From: Oscillospiraceae bacterium
Lineage (GTDB): Bacteria; Bacillota; Clostridia; Oscillospirales; Oscillospiraceae
Reading direction: 5' to 3'
NCBI GenBank assembly: GCA_017428565.1
Contig: JAFRQP010000012.1
Location: forward strand, 1 to 36,134
DNA length: 36,134 nucleotides
The position numbers were made by a program, and so were the translations under genes. Positions 6,776 to 14,836 of this stretch are shown one piece after another. Numbering within the stretch: the first letter of the stretch is position 1; each line of letters starts with the position of its first letter. The notes beneath the pieces were generated by a model. It did not search any database and was not told the DNA's origin. It saw only the letters and a program-made list of their open reading frames with translations.

Positions 6776-9400
6776 ATGAAAGAGCTTCCGAAAGTCTATG
6801 AACCCCAGAAGGTGGAAAAGAAGATCTACGACTTCTGGATGCAGGGCGGCTGGTTCAAGGGCGTCATCGACCCCGAGAAGAAGCCCTTCTCCATCGTGAT
6901 GCCGCCCCCCAACGTGACGGGACAGCTGCACATGGGTCACGCCATGGACTCCACGCTGCAGGACATCATCACCCGCTACAAACGCATGCAGGGCTATTCC
7001 GCCCTGTGGCTCCCCGGCGTGGATCACGCGGGCATCGCCACCCAGATCAAGGTGGAGGAGACCCTGCGCAAGGAGGAGGGCAAGACCCGCTACGACCTGG
7101 GGCGGGACAAGTTCCTGGAGCGGGTCTGGGCCTGGAAGGAGCAGTACGGCGACCGCATCGTGGAGCAGCAGAAGAGCATGGGCGTCAGCTGCGACTGGGA
7201 CCGCAGCCGCTTCACCATGGACGAGACCTGCGCCAAGGCCGTGCGGGAGACCTTCTGCGACCTGTATGAGAAGGGCCTCATCTACAAGGGCCGCCGCATC
7301 ATCAACTGGTGCCCCCACTGCCGCACCGCCCTCAGCGACGCGGAGGTGGAGTACAAGGACATTCCCGGCCACTTCTGGCACATCCGCTATCCCATCGAGG
7401 ACTCCGACGAATGCCTGATCATCGCCACCACCCGGCCCGAGACCATGCTGGGCGACTCCGGCGTGGCCGTCCACCCGGAGGACGAGCGCTATGCCCATCT
7501 GGTGGGCAAGAACGCCATCCTGCCCCTGGTGGGGCGGAAGCTGCCCATCGTGGCGGACGATTATGTGGAGCTGGGCTTCGGCACCGGCGCCGTGAAGATG
7601 ACCCCCTGCCACGACCCCAACGACTACGAGGTGGGCCTGCGCCACAATCTGGAGCAGATCCAGGTCATCGACGAGGACGCGAAGATCTGCGGCGGCTACA
7701 AGTATGACGGCATGGACCGCTATGAGGCGCGCAAGGCCATCGTGGAGGACTTTACGGAGCAGGGCTATCTGGTGAAGGTGGAGCCCTACAGCCACAACGT
7801 GGGCTGCTGCTATCGCTGCGGCAACGTGGTGGAGCCTCTCACCAGCCCCCAGTGGTTCGTGAAGATGGCGCCCCTGGCCAAGAAGGCCATCGAGGTGGTG
7901 AAGGACGGGCGCGTCCGCTTCGTGCCGGATCGCTTCTCCAAGATCTACCTGAACTGGATGGAGAACGTCCACGACTGGTGCATCTCCCGGCAGCTCTGGT
8001 GGGGCCACCAGATCCCCGCCTGGACCTGCGAGGACTGCGGCCACGTCACCGTCTCCCGCCAGGATCCCTGCCGCTGCGAAAAGTGCGGCAGCGAGAAGAT
8101 CCGCCGGGAGGAGGACGTGCTGGACACCTGGTTCTCCTCCGCCCTCTGGCCCTTCTCCACCATGGGCTGGCCCGAAAAGACCCCGGAGCTGGATTACTGG
8201 TACCCCACCACCGTCATGGTCACCGGCTATGACATCATCTTCTTCTGGGTGGCCCGCATGATCTTCTCCGCCATGGAGCAGATGGACAAGGAGCCCTTTA
8301 AGACCGTGTTCATCCACGGCCTGGTGCGGGACAGCCAGGGCCGCAAGATGTCCAAGTCCCTCGGCAACGGCATCGACCCGCTGGAGATCGTGGAGAAGTA
8401 CGGCGCGGACGCCCTGCGCTTCAACCTCATCACCGGCAACTCCCCCGGCAACGACATGCGCTTCTACGTGGAGAAGTGCGAGGCCATGCGCAACTTCTGC
8501 AACAAGCTCTGGAACGCCAGCCGCTTCGTGATGATGAACCTCACGATCGACCGCAACGAGCTGCCTGAGAAGCTGGAGATCGAGGACAAGTGGATCCTCT
8601 CCAAGCTCAACGACACCGTCAAAGAGGTCTGCGAGAACATGGACAGCTTCGAGCTGGGCGTGGCCGCCGGCAAGATCTACGACTTCATCTGGGACAGCTT
8701 CTGCGACTGGTATATCGAGCTGACCAAGCCCCGCCTCAACGGCGAGGACGAGGAATCGAAGATCGGCGCCCAGAAGGTGCTGCTCTACGTGCTCACCGAG
8801 ATCCTCAAGCTGGTGCACCCCTTCATGCCCTTCATCTCCGAGGAGATCTGGCAGGCCCTGCCCCACGAGGGCGAGGCGCTGATGGCGGCGCGCTACCCCG
8901 AGTTCAAGCCAGAGCTCTCCTTCCCCGAGGACGAGCAGAGCTTTGAGATGGTGATGACCGCCATCAAGGCCGTCCGCGCCCGCCGCAGCGACATGAACGT
9001 GCCGCCCTCCCGCAAGGCGCACCTCATCATCGCCACCGACAAGAAGGCCGCCTTCGAGGCCGGCAGAGACTATATCTGCAAGCTGGCCTACGCCAGCGCC
9101 GTCACCGTGCTGGACGCCGCGCCCGAGAGCACGGCCGGCATGGTCTCCGTGGTCACCGACAACGCCCGCATGTTCATGCCCATGGCGGAGCTGGTGGATC
9201 TGGAGAAGGAGCGCGCCCGTATCGACAAGGAGCTGCAGAACGCCCAAAAGATGCTCCAGGCGCAGATCGGCAAGCTCTCCAACCAGAACTTCGTCACCCG
9301 CGCGCCGGAGGCCGTGGTCAACGCCGAGCGGGAGAAGAAGGCCAAGCTGGAGGCGCTGATCGAGAATCTGAAGCTGAGCCTGGAGAATCTGGGCAAATGA
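6776..9400 (+). CDS. valS: Valine--tRNA ligase
   Basis: The enzyme charges tRNA-Val with valine using ATP in the cytoplasm. The 874-residue product has the class I HIGH-type motif as [14 protein letters not shown] near residues 42-55, an editing (CP1) domain with [10 protein letters not shown] and [15 protein letters not shown], the KMSKS motif ([13 protein letters not shown] near residue 524), an anticodon-binding domain, and a C-terminal coiled-coil arm ([20 protein letters not shown]). A zinc-binding Cys cluster (CEDCGH...CRCEKCGS) lies near residues 418-440. ATG 6776 follows CAGGAGGA; a TTG seven codons upstream lacks a site. Full length for the family. Controlled by the T-box at 5913-6226; its stop overlaps the next gene's start. 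Confidence 0.98.
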   Translation: MKELPKVYEPQKVEKKIYDFWMQGGWFKGVIDPEKKPFSIVMPPPNVTGQLHMGHAMDSTLQDIITRYKRMQGYSALWLPGVDHAGIATQIKVEETLRKEEGKTRYDLGRDKFLERVWAWKEQYGDRIVEQQKSMGVSCDWDRSRFTMDETCAKAVRETFCDLYEKGLIYKGRRIINWCPHCRTALSDAEVEYKDIPGHFWHIRYPIEDSDECLIIATTRPETMLGDSGVAVHPEDERYAHLVGKNAILPLVGRKLPIVADDYVELGFGTGAVKMTPCHDPNDYEVGLRHNLEQIQVIDEDAKICGGYKYDGMDRYEARKAIVEDFTEQGYLVKVEPYSHNVGCCYRCGNVVEPLTSPQWFVKMAPLAKKAIEVVKDGRVRFVPDRFSKIYLNWMENVHDWCISRQLWWGHQIPAWTCEDCGHVTVSRQDPCRCEKCGSEKIRREEDVLDTWFSSALWPFSTMGWPEKTPELDYWYPTTVMVTGYDIIFFWVARMIFSAMEQMDKEPFKTVFIHGLVRDSQGRKMSKSLGNGIDPLEIVEKYGADALRFNLITGNSPGNDMRFYVEKCEAMRNFCNKLWNASRFVMMNLTIDRNELPEKLEIEDKWILSKLNDTVKEVCENMDSFELGVAAGKIYDFIWDSFCDWYIELTKPRLNGEDEESKIGAQKVLLYVLTEILKLVHPFMPFISEEIWQALPHEGEALMAARYPEFKPELSFPEDEQSFEMVMTAIKAVRARRSDMNVPPSRKAHLIIATDKKAAFEAGRDYICKLAYASAVTVLDAAPESTAGMVSVVTDNARMFMPMAELVDLEKERARIDKELQNAQKMLQAQIGKLSNQNFVTRAPEAVVNAEREKKAKLEALIENLKLSLENLGK

Positions 9401-10098
9401 ACGCTTCCCCAGAAGCCGCTCTCGCCTGGCTGGACCGGGACCCGCTCCTCCATACGGACATGACGGAGGCCCTGCGCCGGGGGCTGGGGGAGATCGCCGC
9501 CGCGGAGGACAACGGCGTCCTGCTCTCCGTGGACGAGGGCTACTGCGGGATGCTCTCCTGCGCGGACGGGGAGACGGCCCTGCGCCTGCTCTCCGGCCGG
9601 AGCTTCCCGCTGCTGGCCATCCACCAGCCCGAGCAGGAGGCGCTTCTCTGCGCCAGCCTGGGCATGGAGACCTGGATGCGCTGCCGCCAGGCGGTGTACG
9701 AGAGGGCGGAAGCGCCGGCCTTTGACAGAAGCGATATCCGCCCGCTGACCGGGGAGCACCTGGACTTTATGATCGCCAACTACCGCCAGGAGGACAGAGA
9801 ATACCTGGCCTGGCTCCTGGAGCGGGGCGCCCTCTTCGGCCTGTTCCGGGGCGGGGAGATCCTGGGCTTCATCGGCAAGCACGCCGAGGGGGGCATGGGT
9901 CTGCTGGAGGTGCTGCCCGCTTGGCGCCGACAGGGGATCGCTCAGACGCTGGAGAGCTTTCTGATCGCCCGGGAGCTGGCGGCGGGAAACCGGCCCTACT
10001 GCCAGGTCTTTCCCGACAACGCCGCGTCCCTGGCCCTGCAGGAAAAGCTGGGCCTGCGCTTGGCAAAAGGCTCGATCCTCTGGCTTCGAAAGGTGTAA
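9397..10098 (+). CDS. GNAT-family N-acetyltransferase
   Basis: The 233-residue protein begins with an ATGA overlap with valS, so it is translationally coupled. The C-terminal half (about residues 110-233) is an acetyl-CoA-binding GNAT fold: [20 protein letters not shown] contains the R/QxxGxA pyrophosphate loop, and [20 protein letters not shown] is the usual alpha4-beta7 end. The N-terminal half (residues 1-100) looks like a second, degenerate GNAT-like or substrate domain. The acceptor cannot be read from sequence. Its position behind valS makes it a passenger of valine T-box control. A palindromic terminator follows at 10131-10162. Confidence 0.85.
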   Translation: MNASPEAALAWLDRDPLLHTDMTEALRRGLGEIAAAEDNGVLLSVDEGYCGMLSCADGETALRLLSGRSFPLLAIHQPEQEALLCASLGMETWMRCRQAVYERAEAPAFDRSDIRPLTGEHLDFMIANYRQEDREYLAWLLERGALFGLFRGGEILGFIGKHAEGGMGLLEVLPAWRRQGIAQTLESFLIARELAAGNRPYCQVFPDNAASLALQEKLGLRLAKGSILWLRKV

Positions 10099-10130
10099 AA
10101 CCGACAGGTTTCTCGGGTAAAATCTGCTAC

Positions 10131-10168
10131 AATAACGCTGCATCCGCGGATGCAGCGTTATTTTTTGT
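10131..10168 (+). terminator. Perfectly palindromic terminator between the valS and spoIIA operons
   Basis: Positions 10131-10162 read identically on both strands (32-base perfect palindrome, AATAACGCTGCATCCG and complement). On the plus strand it is followed by TTTTT. As RNA it forms a 14-bp hairpin with a tight CGCG loop, a good terminator for the valS operon. The spoIIAA ribosome site begins only about ten bases later. Confidence 0.8.
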
Positions 10169-10185
10169 GAAAAGGAGGCGGGAGC

Positions 10186-10503
10186 ATGGAGATCGGCACT
10201 GCATTTGCCGAGGGCCGTCTGACCGCGTATCTCACAGGGGAGCTGGACCAGCACGAGGCGCGCCGGGCCATGGAGAGCATGGACGAGCTGCTGGAGGAGT
10301 ATCTGCCCCGGGACCTGGTGGTGGATCTGAGCGGGCTGCGCTTTATGGATTCCTCCGGGATCGCCCTTCTCATCCGGCTGAGCCGCAGACTCCGGGAGAC
10401 GGGCGGCAGGATGTGGATCGAAAACCCGGCCCAGCAGCCCAAACGCGTGATCGACACCGCAGGGATCGACCGTCTGATCCCCGTGTCTGTCCGGAAACTG
10501 TAG
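10186..10503 (+). CDS. spoIIAA: Anti-sigma-F factor antagonist SpoIIAA
   Basis: This 105-residue STAS-domain protein binds the anti-sigma factor SpoIIAB when unphosphorylated, freeing sigma F in the forespore. The phosphorylation-site loop is intact: LVVDLSGLRFMDSSGIALLI near residues 45-64, with the acceptor Ser in DSSG. Length is close to that of Bacillus SpoIIAA (117). ATG 10186 follows AAGGAGG. It is the first gene of a spoIIAA-spoIIAB-sigF operon with the conserved order. I looked for a sigma-H promoter upstream and found none that is convincing. Confidence 0.95.
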   Translation: MEIGTAFAEGRLTAYLTGELDQHEARRAMESMDELLEEYLPRDLVVDLSGLRFMDSSGIALLIRLSRRLRETGGRMWIENPAQQPKRVIDTAGIDRLIPVSVRKL

Positions 10504-10514
10504 GAGGGGAGCGC

Positions 10515-10955
10515 ATGAAAGCTGTCAATTACATCAAGCTGGAATTTCCCGGCAGGAGCAGCAACGAGGCCCTGGCCCGCGCCGCGGCGGCGGCCTTCGC
10601 CCTGCAGCTGGACCCCACGCTGGAGGAGCTGGGGGACATCAAGACCGCGGTCAGCGAGGCGGTGACCAACTGCATCGTCCACGCCTACCCGGACACGGTG
10701 GGCAAGATCCGGATGCGCCTGCGGGTGCTGGAGGGCGGTCTGCTGGAGATCGCCGTGCAGGACTGGGGCTGCGGCATCGAGGACCTGCAGCGCGCCCGGG
10801 AACCCCTCTTCACCACCGGCGGGGAGGAGCGCAGCGGCATGGGCTTCACCATCATGGAGAGCTTTATGGACAAGCTGCGGGTGCGCTCCCGCCCCGGTCG
10901 GGGGACCACCGTGGTCATGCAGCGCCGGGTCCGCAGCCGCGCGGAGCGGCCGTGA
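10515..10955 (+). CDS. spoIIAB: Anti-sigma-F factor and serine kinase SpoIIAB
   Basis: The 146-residue GHKL-type ATPase/kinase holds sigma F inactive and phosphorylates SpoIIAA. The ATP-binding boxes are clear: an N box (KTAVSEAVTNCIVHAYPD, residues about 40-57), a G1 box (VQDWGCGIED) and a G2 region (GGEERSGMGFTIMESFMD). ATG 10515 follows GGAGGGGAG, 11 bases after spoIIAA. The frame is open for longer upstream, but that part overlaps spoIIAA. Its end overlaps the GTG start of sigF (GTGA), indicating coupled translation. Confidence 0.95.
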   Translation: MKAVNYIKLEFPGRSSNEALARAAAAAFALQLDPTLEELGDIKTAVSEAVTNCIVHAYPDTVGKIRMRLRVLEGGLLEIAVQDWGCGIEDLQRAREPLFTTGGEERSGMGFTIMESFMDKLRVRSRPGRGTTVVMQRRVRSRAERP

Positions 10956-11662
10956 CCGGGCGGCAGCGGGAGGAGCTCAGCGCCGCCCGCGCCGGAGACC
11001 GGGGCGCCGCCGGCCGGCTCATCGAGGAAAACGCCGGCCTCATCTGGAGCGTGGCCCGGCGCTATTTCGGCCGGGGAGCCGAGCCGGAGGACCTGTATCA
11101 GTTGGGCTGCCTGGGCTTCCTCAAGGCCATCGAAGGCTTCGACCCGGATTATGGCACCTGCTTCTCCACCTACGCGGTGCCCAAGATCGCCGGGGAGATC
11201 CGCCGCTTCCTGCGGGACGACGGCATGCTGAAGGTCAGCCGCGGGGTGAAGGAGCAGGCGGCGCGGATCCACGCGGCCCGGCGCGCGCTGGAGCAGCGCA
11301 GCGGCCGGGAGCCCTGCGTCTCGGAACTGGCGGAGGAGACCGGTCTCAGCCCCGAGGAGATCGCCTTTGCGGAGGCGGCCACGGGGCCGGCGGAGAGCAT
11401 CCATCGCCAGAGCGGGGAGGACGGCTTCAGTCTGGAGCTGGTGCTGGGCGACTATGAGGCGGAGGAGCGCATGCTGGAGCGGGTGAGTCTGCGCGCGCTG
11501 ATCGAAAAGCTGCCCGAGCGGGAGAGGAAGGTCATCGCCCTGCGCTACTACCACGGCCTGACCCAGCAGAGCTGCGCCCGGGTGCTGCGCGTCTCCCAGG
11601 TGCAGGTTTCCCGGCTGGAGCGGCGGGCCGTGGAGCAGCTGCGGAGCTGTTTGAAGGAATGA
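10952..11662 (+). CDS. sigF: RNA polymerase sporulation sigma factor F
   Basis: Sigma F directs the first forespore-specific transcription during sporulation. The 236-residue product has region 2 (EDLYQLGCLGFLKAIEGFDPDYG and FSTYAVPKIAGEIRRFLRDD, residues about 48-90), region 3 and a region 4 helix-turn-helix (LTQQSCARVLRVSQVQVSRLERRA near residues 199-222). The start is GTG at 10952, overlapping the spoIIAB stop; no ATG precedes the conserved region. The operon arrangement is the standard AA-AB-sigma order, so the assignment to F rather than G or B is firm. No clear terminator is seen before the next promoter at 11710. Confidence 0.95.
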   Translation: MTGRQREELSAARAGDRGAAGRLIEENAGLIWSVARRYFGRGAEPEDLYQLGCLGFLKAIEGFDPDYGTCFSTYAVPKIAGEIRRFLRDDGMLKVSRGVKEQAARIHAARRALEQRSGREPCVSELAEETGLSPEEIAFAEAATGPAESIHRQSGEDGFSLELVLGDYEAEERMLERVSLRALIEKLPERERKVIALRYYHGLTQQSCARVLRVSQVQVSRLERRAVEQLRSCLKE

Positions 11663-11709
11663 TCCAGTTTTTCCCCCGAAAAGATGCGCGGATTTGTCGA
11701 AAACATGTC

Positions 11710-11738
11710 TTGACTTTATTGTTTTATCCGGCTATAGT
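11710..11738 (+). promoter_or_regulatory. Promoter of the aromatic biosynthesis operon
   Basis: TTGACT (11710-11715) and TATAGT (11733-11738) are spaced by 17 bases. Transcription should begin near 11745, about 30 bases before the leader peptide start. Confidence 0.85.
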
Positions 11739-11775
11739 ATATCCATCTCCAAAGATCGAGAAAAGGAGCCGAAAC

Positions 11776-11829
11776 ATGAGCGTTTTTGCGTACAGCTATC
11801 CCTATGCTCTTCCTGTTGTTGTGCGGTAA
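11776..11829 (+). CDS. Leader peptide of the shikimate operon (17 codons, Phe/Tyr-rich)
   Basis: A short frame encodes MSVFAYSYPYALPVVVR. It has a proper AAAAGGAG ribosome site seven bases upstream and lies between a strong promoter and an intrinsic terminator, 114 bases before DAHP synthase. It contains one Phe (11785) and three Tyr codons (11791, 11797, 11803) in 17. Its last sense codons contain TGTGCGG (11820-11826), complementary to CCGCACA at 11874-11880, the left arm of the downstream terminator. A ribosome stalled at the Tyr codons would leave TGTGCGG free to form an antiterminator; a ribosome at the stop codon would cover it and favour termination. This is the classical attenuation logic; function is inferred from sequence only. 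Confidence 0.85.
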   Translation: MSVFAYSYPYALPVVVR

Positions 11830-11904
11830 GGGCTGATTTGTGGCGCAGAAAAGAGCTCCTGAACATGCTGTTTCCGCACAGGGAATCCCTGGGCGGATTT
11901 TTTA
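11820..11904 (+). promoter_or_regulatory. Attenuator: mutually exclusive antiterminator and terminator
   Basis: The terminator hairpin pairs CCGCACAGGG (11874-11883) with CCCTGGGCGG (11887-11896), nine base pairs with one A-G mismatch and an AAT loop, followed by a T-run from 11898. The competing antiterminator pairs TGTGCGG (11820-11826) with CCGCACA (11874-11880). Both use the same 11874-11880 segment. It controls the whole aroF-tyrA-aroB-aroA-aroCEK-aroQ unit. Confidence 0.82.
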
Positions 11905-11943
11905 TTTCCCGATATAATACCAAAGAACAAGGGGTTTGAGAGT

Positions 11944-12948
11944 ATGATCGTAGTATTGAAGCCGGGCGTAGACCAGGAGAAGAAGGAACGTCTGATCCAG
12001 TGGCTGGAGCATCAGGGACTGAAGGTCCATGTCTCCGACGGCGAGCTGCACACGGTTTTGGGCCTGGTGGGCGATCCCAGCCACCTGGACCTGGATCTGG
12101 TGGGCAGCCTGGAGATCGTGGACAAGGTCAGCCGGGTGACGGAGCCCTTCAAGTGCTGCAACCGGCACTTCCATCCGGAGGACACGGTGGTCAGCGCCGG
12201 CGGCGTTCCCGTGGGCGGCGGCCATTTTGCCATGATCGCCGGACCCTGCTCCGTGGAGACGGAGGAGCAGATCGTCACTGTGGCGAAGGCGGTGAAGGCC
12301 GCCGGCGCGGATCTGCTGCGGGGCGGCGCCTTCAAGCCCCGCACCTCGCCCTATGATTTTTCCGGCCTGAAGGCCACCGGCCTGGAGCTGCTGCGCATCG
12401 CCCGGGCGGAGACGGGCCTGCCCATCGTCACGGAGCTGATGGACGTGCGGGACCTGGAGCTCTTCGCCGACGTGGATGTGATCCAGGTGGGCGCCCGCAA
12501 CATGCAGAACTTCGACCTGCTGCGGGAGCTGGGCCGCTCCGACAAGCCGGTGCTGCTGAAGCGGGGCCTGGCCAGCACCCTGCGGGAGCTGCTGATGAGC
12601 GCGGAGTACATCATGTCCGGCGGCAACGAGCAGGTGATCCTCTGCGAGCGGGGCATCCGCACCTACTCGGATTACACCCGCAACACCCTGGATCTCTCGG
12701 CGGTGCCCATGCTCCATGAGCTGAGCCATCTGCCGGTCATCGTGGATCCCAGCCATGCCACCGGCATGGCCCGCCTGGTGCCGCCCATGGCCATGGCCGC
12801 CGCGGCCGCCGGGGCCGACGGCCTCATGGTCGAGGTGCACAACGACCCCCTCCGCGCCCTCTGCGACGGGGCCCAGTCCCTCCGGCCGGAGGAGTACGCC
12901 GAGCTTGCCCGCAAGGTCCGGGAGATCCGAAAGGTCGTGACGGCATGA
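11944..12948 (+). CDS. aroF: 3-deoxy-7-phosphoheptulonate (DAHP) synthase
   Basis: First enzyme of the shikimate pathway: condenses phosphoenolpyruvate and erythrose 4-phosphate. The 334-residue product has an N-terminal ferredoxin-like domain of about 75 residues, as in the Thermotoga-type class I-beta enzyme, where it mediates feedback inhibition by Phe/Tyr. A TIM-barrel follows with IAGPCSVE, GGAFKPRTSPYDF, PVLLKRG and IVDPSHATG, the conserved substrate and metal residues. ATG 11944 is preceded by AAGGGG, 7 bases away, 47 bases downstream of the attenuator. The stop overlaps tyrA. Tyr codons in the leader match a tyrosine-responsive DAHP synthase. Confidence 0.96.
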   Translation: MIVVLKPGVDQEKKERLIQWLEHQGLKVHVSDGELHTVLGLVGDPSHLDLDLVGSLEIVDKVSRVTEPFKCCNRHFHPEDTVVSAGGVPVGGGHFAMIAGPCSVETEEQIVTVAKAVKAAGADLLRGGAFKPRTSPYDFSGLKATGLELLRIARAETGLPIVTELMDVRDLELFADVDVIQVGARNMQNFDLLRELGRSDKPVLLKRGLASTLRELLMSAEYIMSGGNEQVILCERGIRTYSDYTRNTLDLSAVPMLHELSHLPVIVDPSHATGMARLVPPMAMAAAAAGADGLMVEVHNDPLRALCDGAQSLRPEEYAELARKVREIRKVVTA

Positions 12949-13778
12949 CCCTGGGCGTCGTCGGCCTGGGCCTCATCGGAGGCTCCTTCGTGAAGGCGTA
13001 TCACGCCGCCGGGCATCGGATCCTGGCCTGGAACCGGAGCCCCGCCATCCTGGAATACGCCATGCTCAGCGGGGAGGTGGACGGGAAGCTGGACGCCGAA
13101 ACCGCGTCGAGCTGCGACCTGATCCTCCTCTGCGTCTATCCGGACGCGGCCATCGCGTGGCTGCGGGAGATGGGCCCCTTCATCGGGCCCGGGCCCCTGG
13201 TGATGGACTGCTGCGGCACCAAGCGCGTGGTCTGCGAGGCCTGCTTCCCCCTGGCAAAGGAATACGGCTTCACCTATATCGGCGGCCACCCCATGGCGGG
13301 CACCCAGTATTCCGGCTACAAATACGCCCGGGCGAACCTGTACAAGGGCGCGCCCATGGTGCTGGTCCCCCCCGTGTTTGACGATATCGAGCTGCTCAGC
13401 CGGGCCAAGGAGCTGCTGGCTCCGGCCGGCTTTGGCCGCTTTTCCGTCACCACGGCGGAGAAGCACGACGAGAGCATCGCCTTCACCTCCCAGCTTGCCC
13501 ATGTGGTGTCCAACGCCTATATCAAAAGCCCCACGGCCCTGGGCCACAAGGGCTTTTCCGCCGGCAGCTACAAGGATATGACCCGGGTGGCCTGGCTCAA
13601 CCCGCCCATGTGGACGGAGCTGTTCCTGGAAAACCGGGAGAATCTGCTGGCTGAGCTGGACACGATCATTGCAAGTCTCTCCGCCTATCGGGACGCCCTG
13701 GAGCGGCGGGACGCAGAGACCCTGGAGCGGCTCCTGGAAGAGGGAAAGCGGCGCAAGGAAGAGGTGGACGGACGATGA
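12945..13778 (+). CDS. tyrA: Prephenate dehydrogenase
   Basis: Oxidatively decarboxylates prephenate to 4-hydroxyphenylpyruvate, the precursor of tyrosine. The 277-residue product has the NAD-binding motif GLGLIGGSF at residues 7-15, the substrate-site GGHPMAGTQYSG near residue 109, and an all-helical C-terminal dimerisation half ending in a charged helix. There is no C-terminal ACT domain, so direct tyrosine inhibition through ACT is absent. It starts at ATGA overlapping aroF, and its own stop overlaps aroB. With the chorismate mutase domain encoded downstream, the operon can go from chorismate to 4-hydroxyphenylpyruvate. Confidence 0.94.
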   Translation: MTLGVVGLGLIGGSFVKAYHAAGHRILAWNRSPAILEYAMLSGEVDGKLDAETASSCDLILLCVYPDAAIAWLREMGPFIGPGPLVMDCCGTKRVVCEACFPLAKEYGFTYIGGHPMAGTQYSGYKYARANLYKGAPMVLVPPVFDDIELLSRAKELLAPAGFGRFSVTTAEKHDESIAFTSQLAHVVSNAYIKSPTALGHKGFSAGSYKDMTRVAWLNPPMWTELFLENRENLLAELDTIIASLSAYRDALERRDAETLERLLEEGKRRKEEVDGR

Positions 13779-14836
13779 AAACCGTGAGCATCCACGCCTC
13801 CCGGCAGTATGAGGTTCGCATCGAGGCGGGCCTGCTGGATCGGGCGGGGGCGCTGCTGCGCTCCTTGAGCCGCGCGGAAACGGCCTGCGTCGTCTCCGGG
13901 GAGCATGTGAACGCCCTTTACGGGGACCGGCTGCAGCGCTCTCTCGTCCAGGCCGGCTTCCGGGTCCTGCGCTTTGTCCACCCCTCCGGCGAGCAGTACA
14001 AAAATCTGGAGACCTACGGGAAGCTGCTGGACTTTCTGGCCCGAAAGGGCCTGGGCCGCAGCGACCTTTTGATTTCTCTCGGCGGCGGCGTCACCGGCGA
14101 TCTCACCGGCTTTGCCGCGGCCACATATCAGCGGGGCATGGACTATGTCCAGATCCCCACCAGCCTGCTGGCCATGGTGGATTCCTCCGTGGGCGGCAAG
14201 ACGGCGGTGGATCTGCCCGCCGGCAAAAATCTGGCGGGCTGCTTTTGGCAGCCCCTTGCGGTGCTCTGCGACCCCGCGCTGCTGCAAACGCTCCCGGAGG
14301 AGGAGCTGCGCTGCGGCGCGGCGGAGGTGGTCAAATACGCGATCCTGCGGGACGTGGCGCTGTTTGAGACGCTGGAGCGGGAGGGCCTTGCCGCCGCGGG
14401 CGCCGAGAGCACCATCTTCCGCTGCGTGTCCATCAAGCGGGACCTGGTGGAGGAGGACGAGTTTGACCGGGGCAGCCGCCGGCTTCTGAACCTGGGCCAC
14501 AGCTTCGGCCACGCGGTGGAGCTCTGCAGCGCCTACGCCCTGTGCCACGGCCAGGCGGTTTCCGTGGGCATGGTCATGGCGGCCCGGGCGGCCGCGAAAC
14601 AGGGGATCTGCCCGCCGGAGACGGCGGAGCGGATCTGCGCGCTGCTGCGCGCCCTGGGCCTGCCAACGGAGTGCACCTGGCCCGCGGACGCGCTGCTGCA
14701 GGCCATGCTGCGGGACAAAAAGCGCAGGGGGAGCAGTCTTCCCCTGATCCTGCCGGAGGCCCTGGGCCGCTGCCGGGTGGAGGAAGCGCCGCTCTCCGCG
14801 CTGGGGGACTGGCTGCGGTTGGGAGGCGCCATATGA
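13775..14836 (+). CDS. aroB: 3-dehydroquinate synthase
   Basis: Second shikimate step: cyclises DAHP to 3-dehydroquinate using NAD and a divalent metal. The 353-residue protein carries GGGVTGDLTGFAAATYQRG (about residues 107-125), PTSLLAMVDSSVGGKTAV, and the metal-binding histidines in LNLGHSFGHAVE and CHGQAVSVGM. Normal length for AroB. It overlaps the tyrA stop by four bases and its own stop (TGA 14834-14836) lies inside the aroA start, so translation is coupled throughout. Confidence 0.97.
   Translation: MKTVSIHASRQYEVRIEAGLLDRAGALLRSLSRAETACVVSGEHVNALYGDRLQRSLVQAGFRVLRFVHPSGEQYKNLETYGKLLDFLARKGLGRSDLLISLGGGVTGDLTGFAAATYQRGMDYVQIPTSLLAMVDSSVGGKTAVDLPAGKNLAGCFWQPLAVLCDPALLQTLPEEELRCGAAEVVKYAILRDVALFETLEREGLAAAGAESTIFRCVSIKRDLVEEDEFDRGSRRLLNLGHSFGHAVELCSAYALCHGQAVSVGMVMAARAAAKQGICPPETAERICALLRALGLPTECTWPADALLQAMLRDKKRRGSSLPLILPEALGRCRVEEAPLSALGDWLRLGGAI

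Noticed and set aside
6638-9247. An 869-codon minus-strand open frame opposite valS
   Set aside because: The translation is His/Val/Gly/Leu-rich without domains and mirrors the codon structure of valS; no ribosome site or promoter supports it.
10099-10185. Sigma-H promoter for the spoIIA operon
   Set aside because: Expected from other spore formers, but no clear match to the -35 and -10 pattern was found; TACAAT at 10129 lacks a -35 box and lies within the terminator palindrome.
14542-14832. N-terminal extension of the EPSP synthase frame
   Set aside because: The frame is open upstream but lies inside aroB; ATG 14833, overlapping the aroB stop, gives the normal family start.
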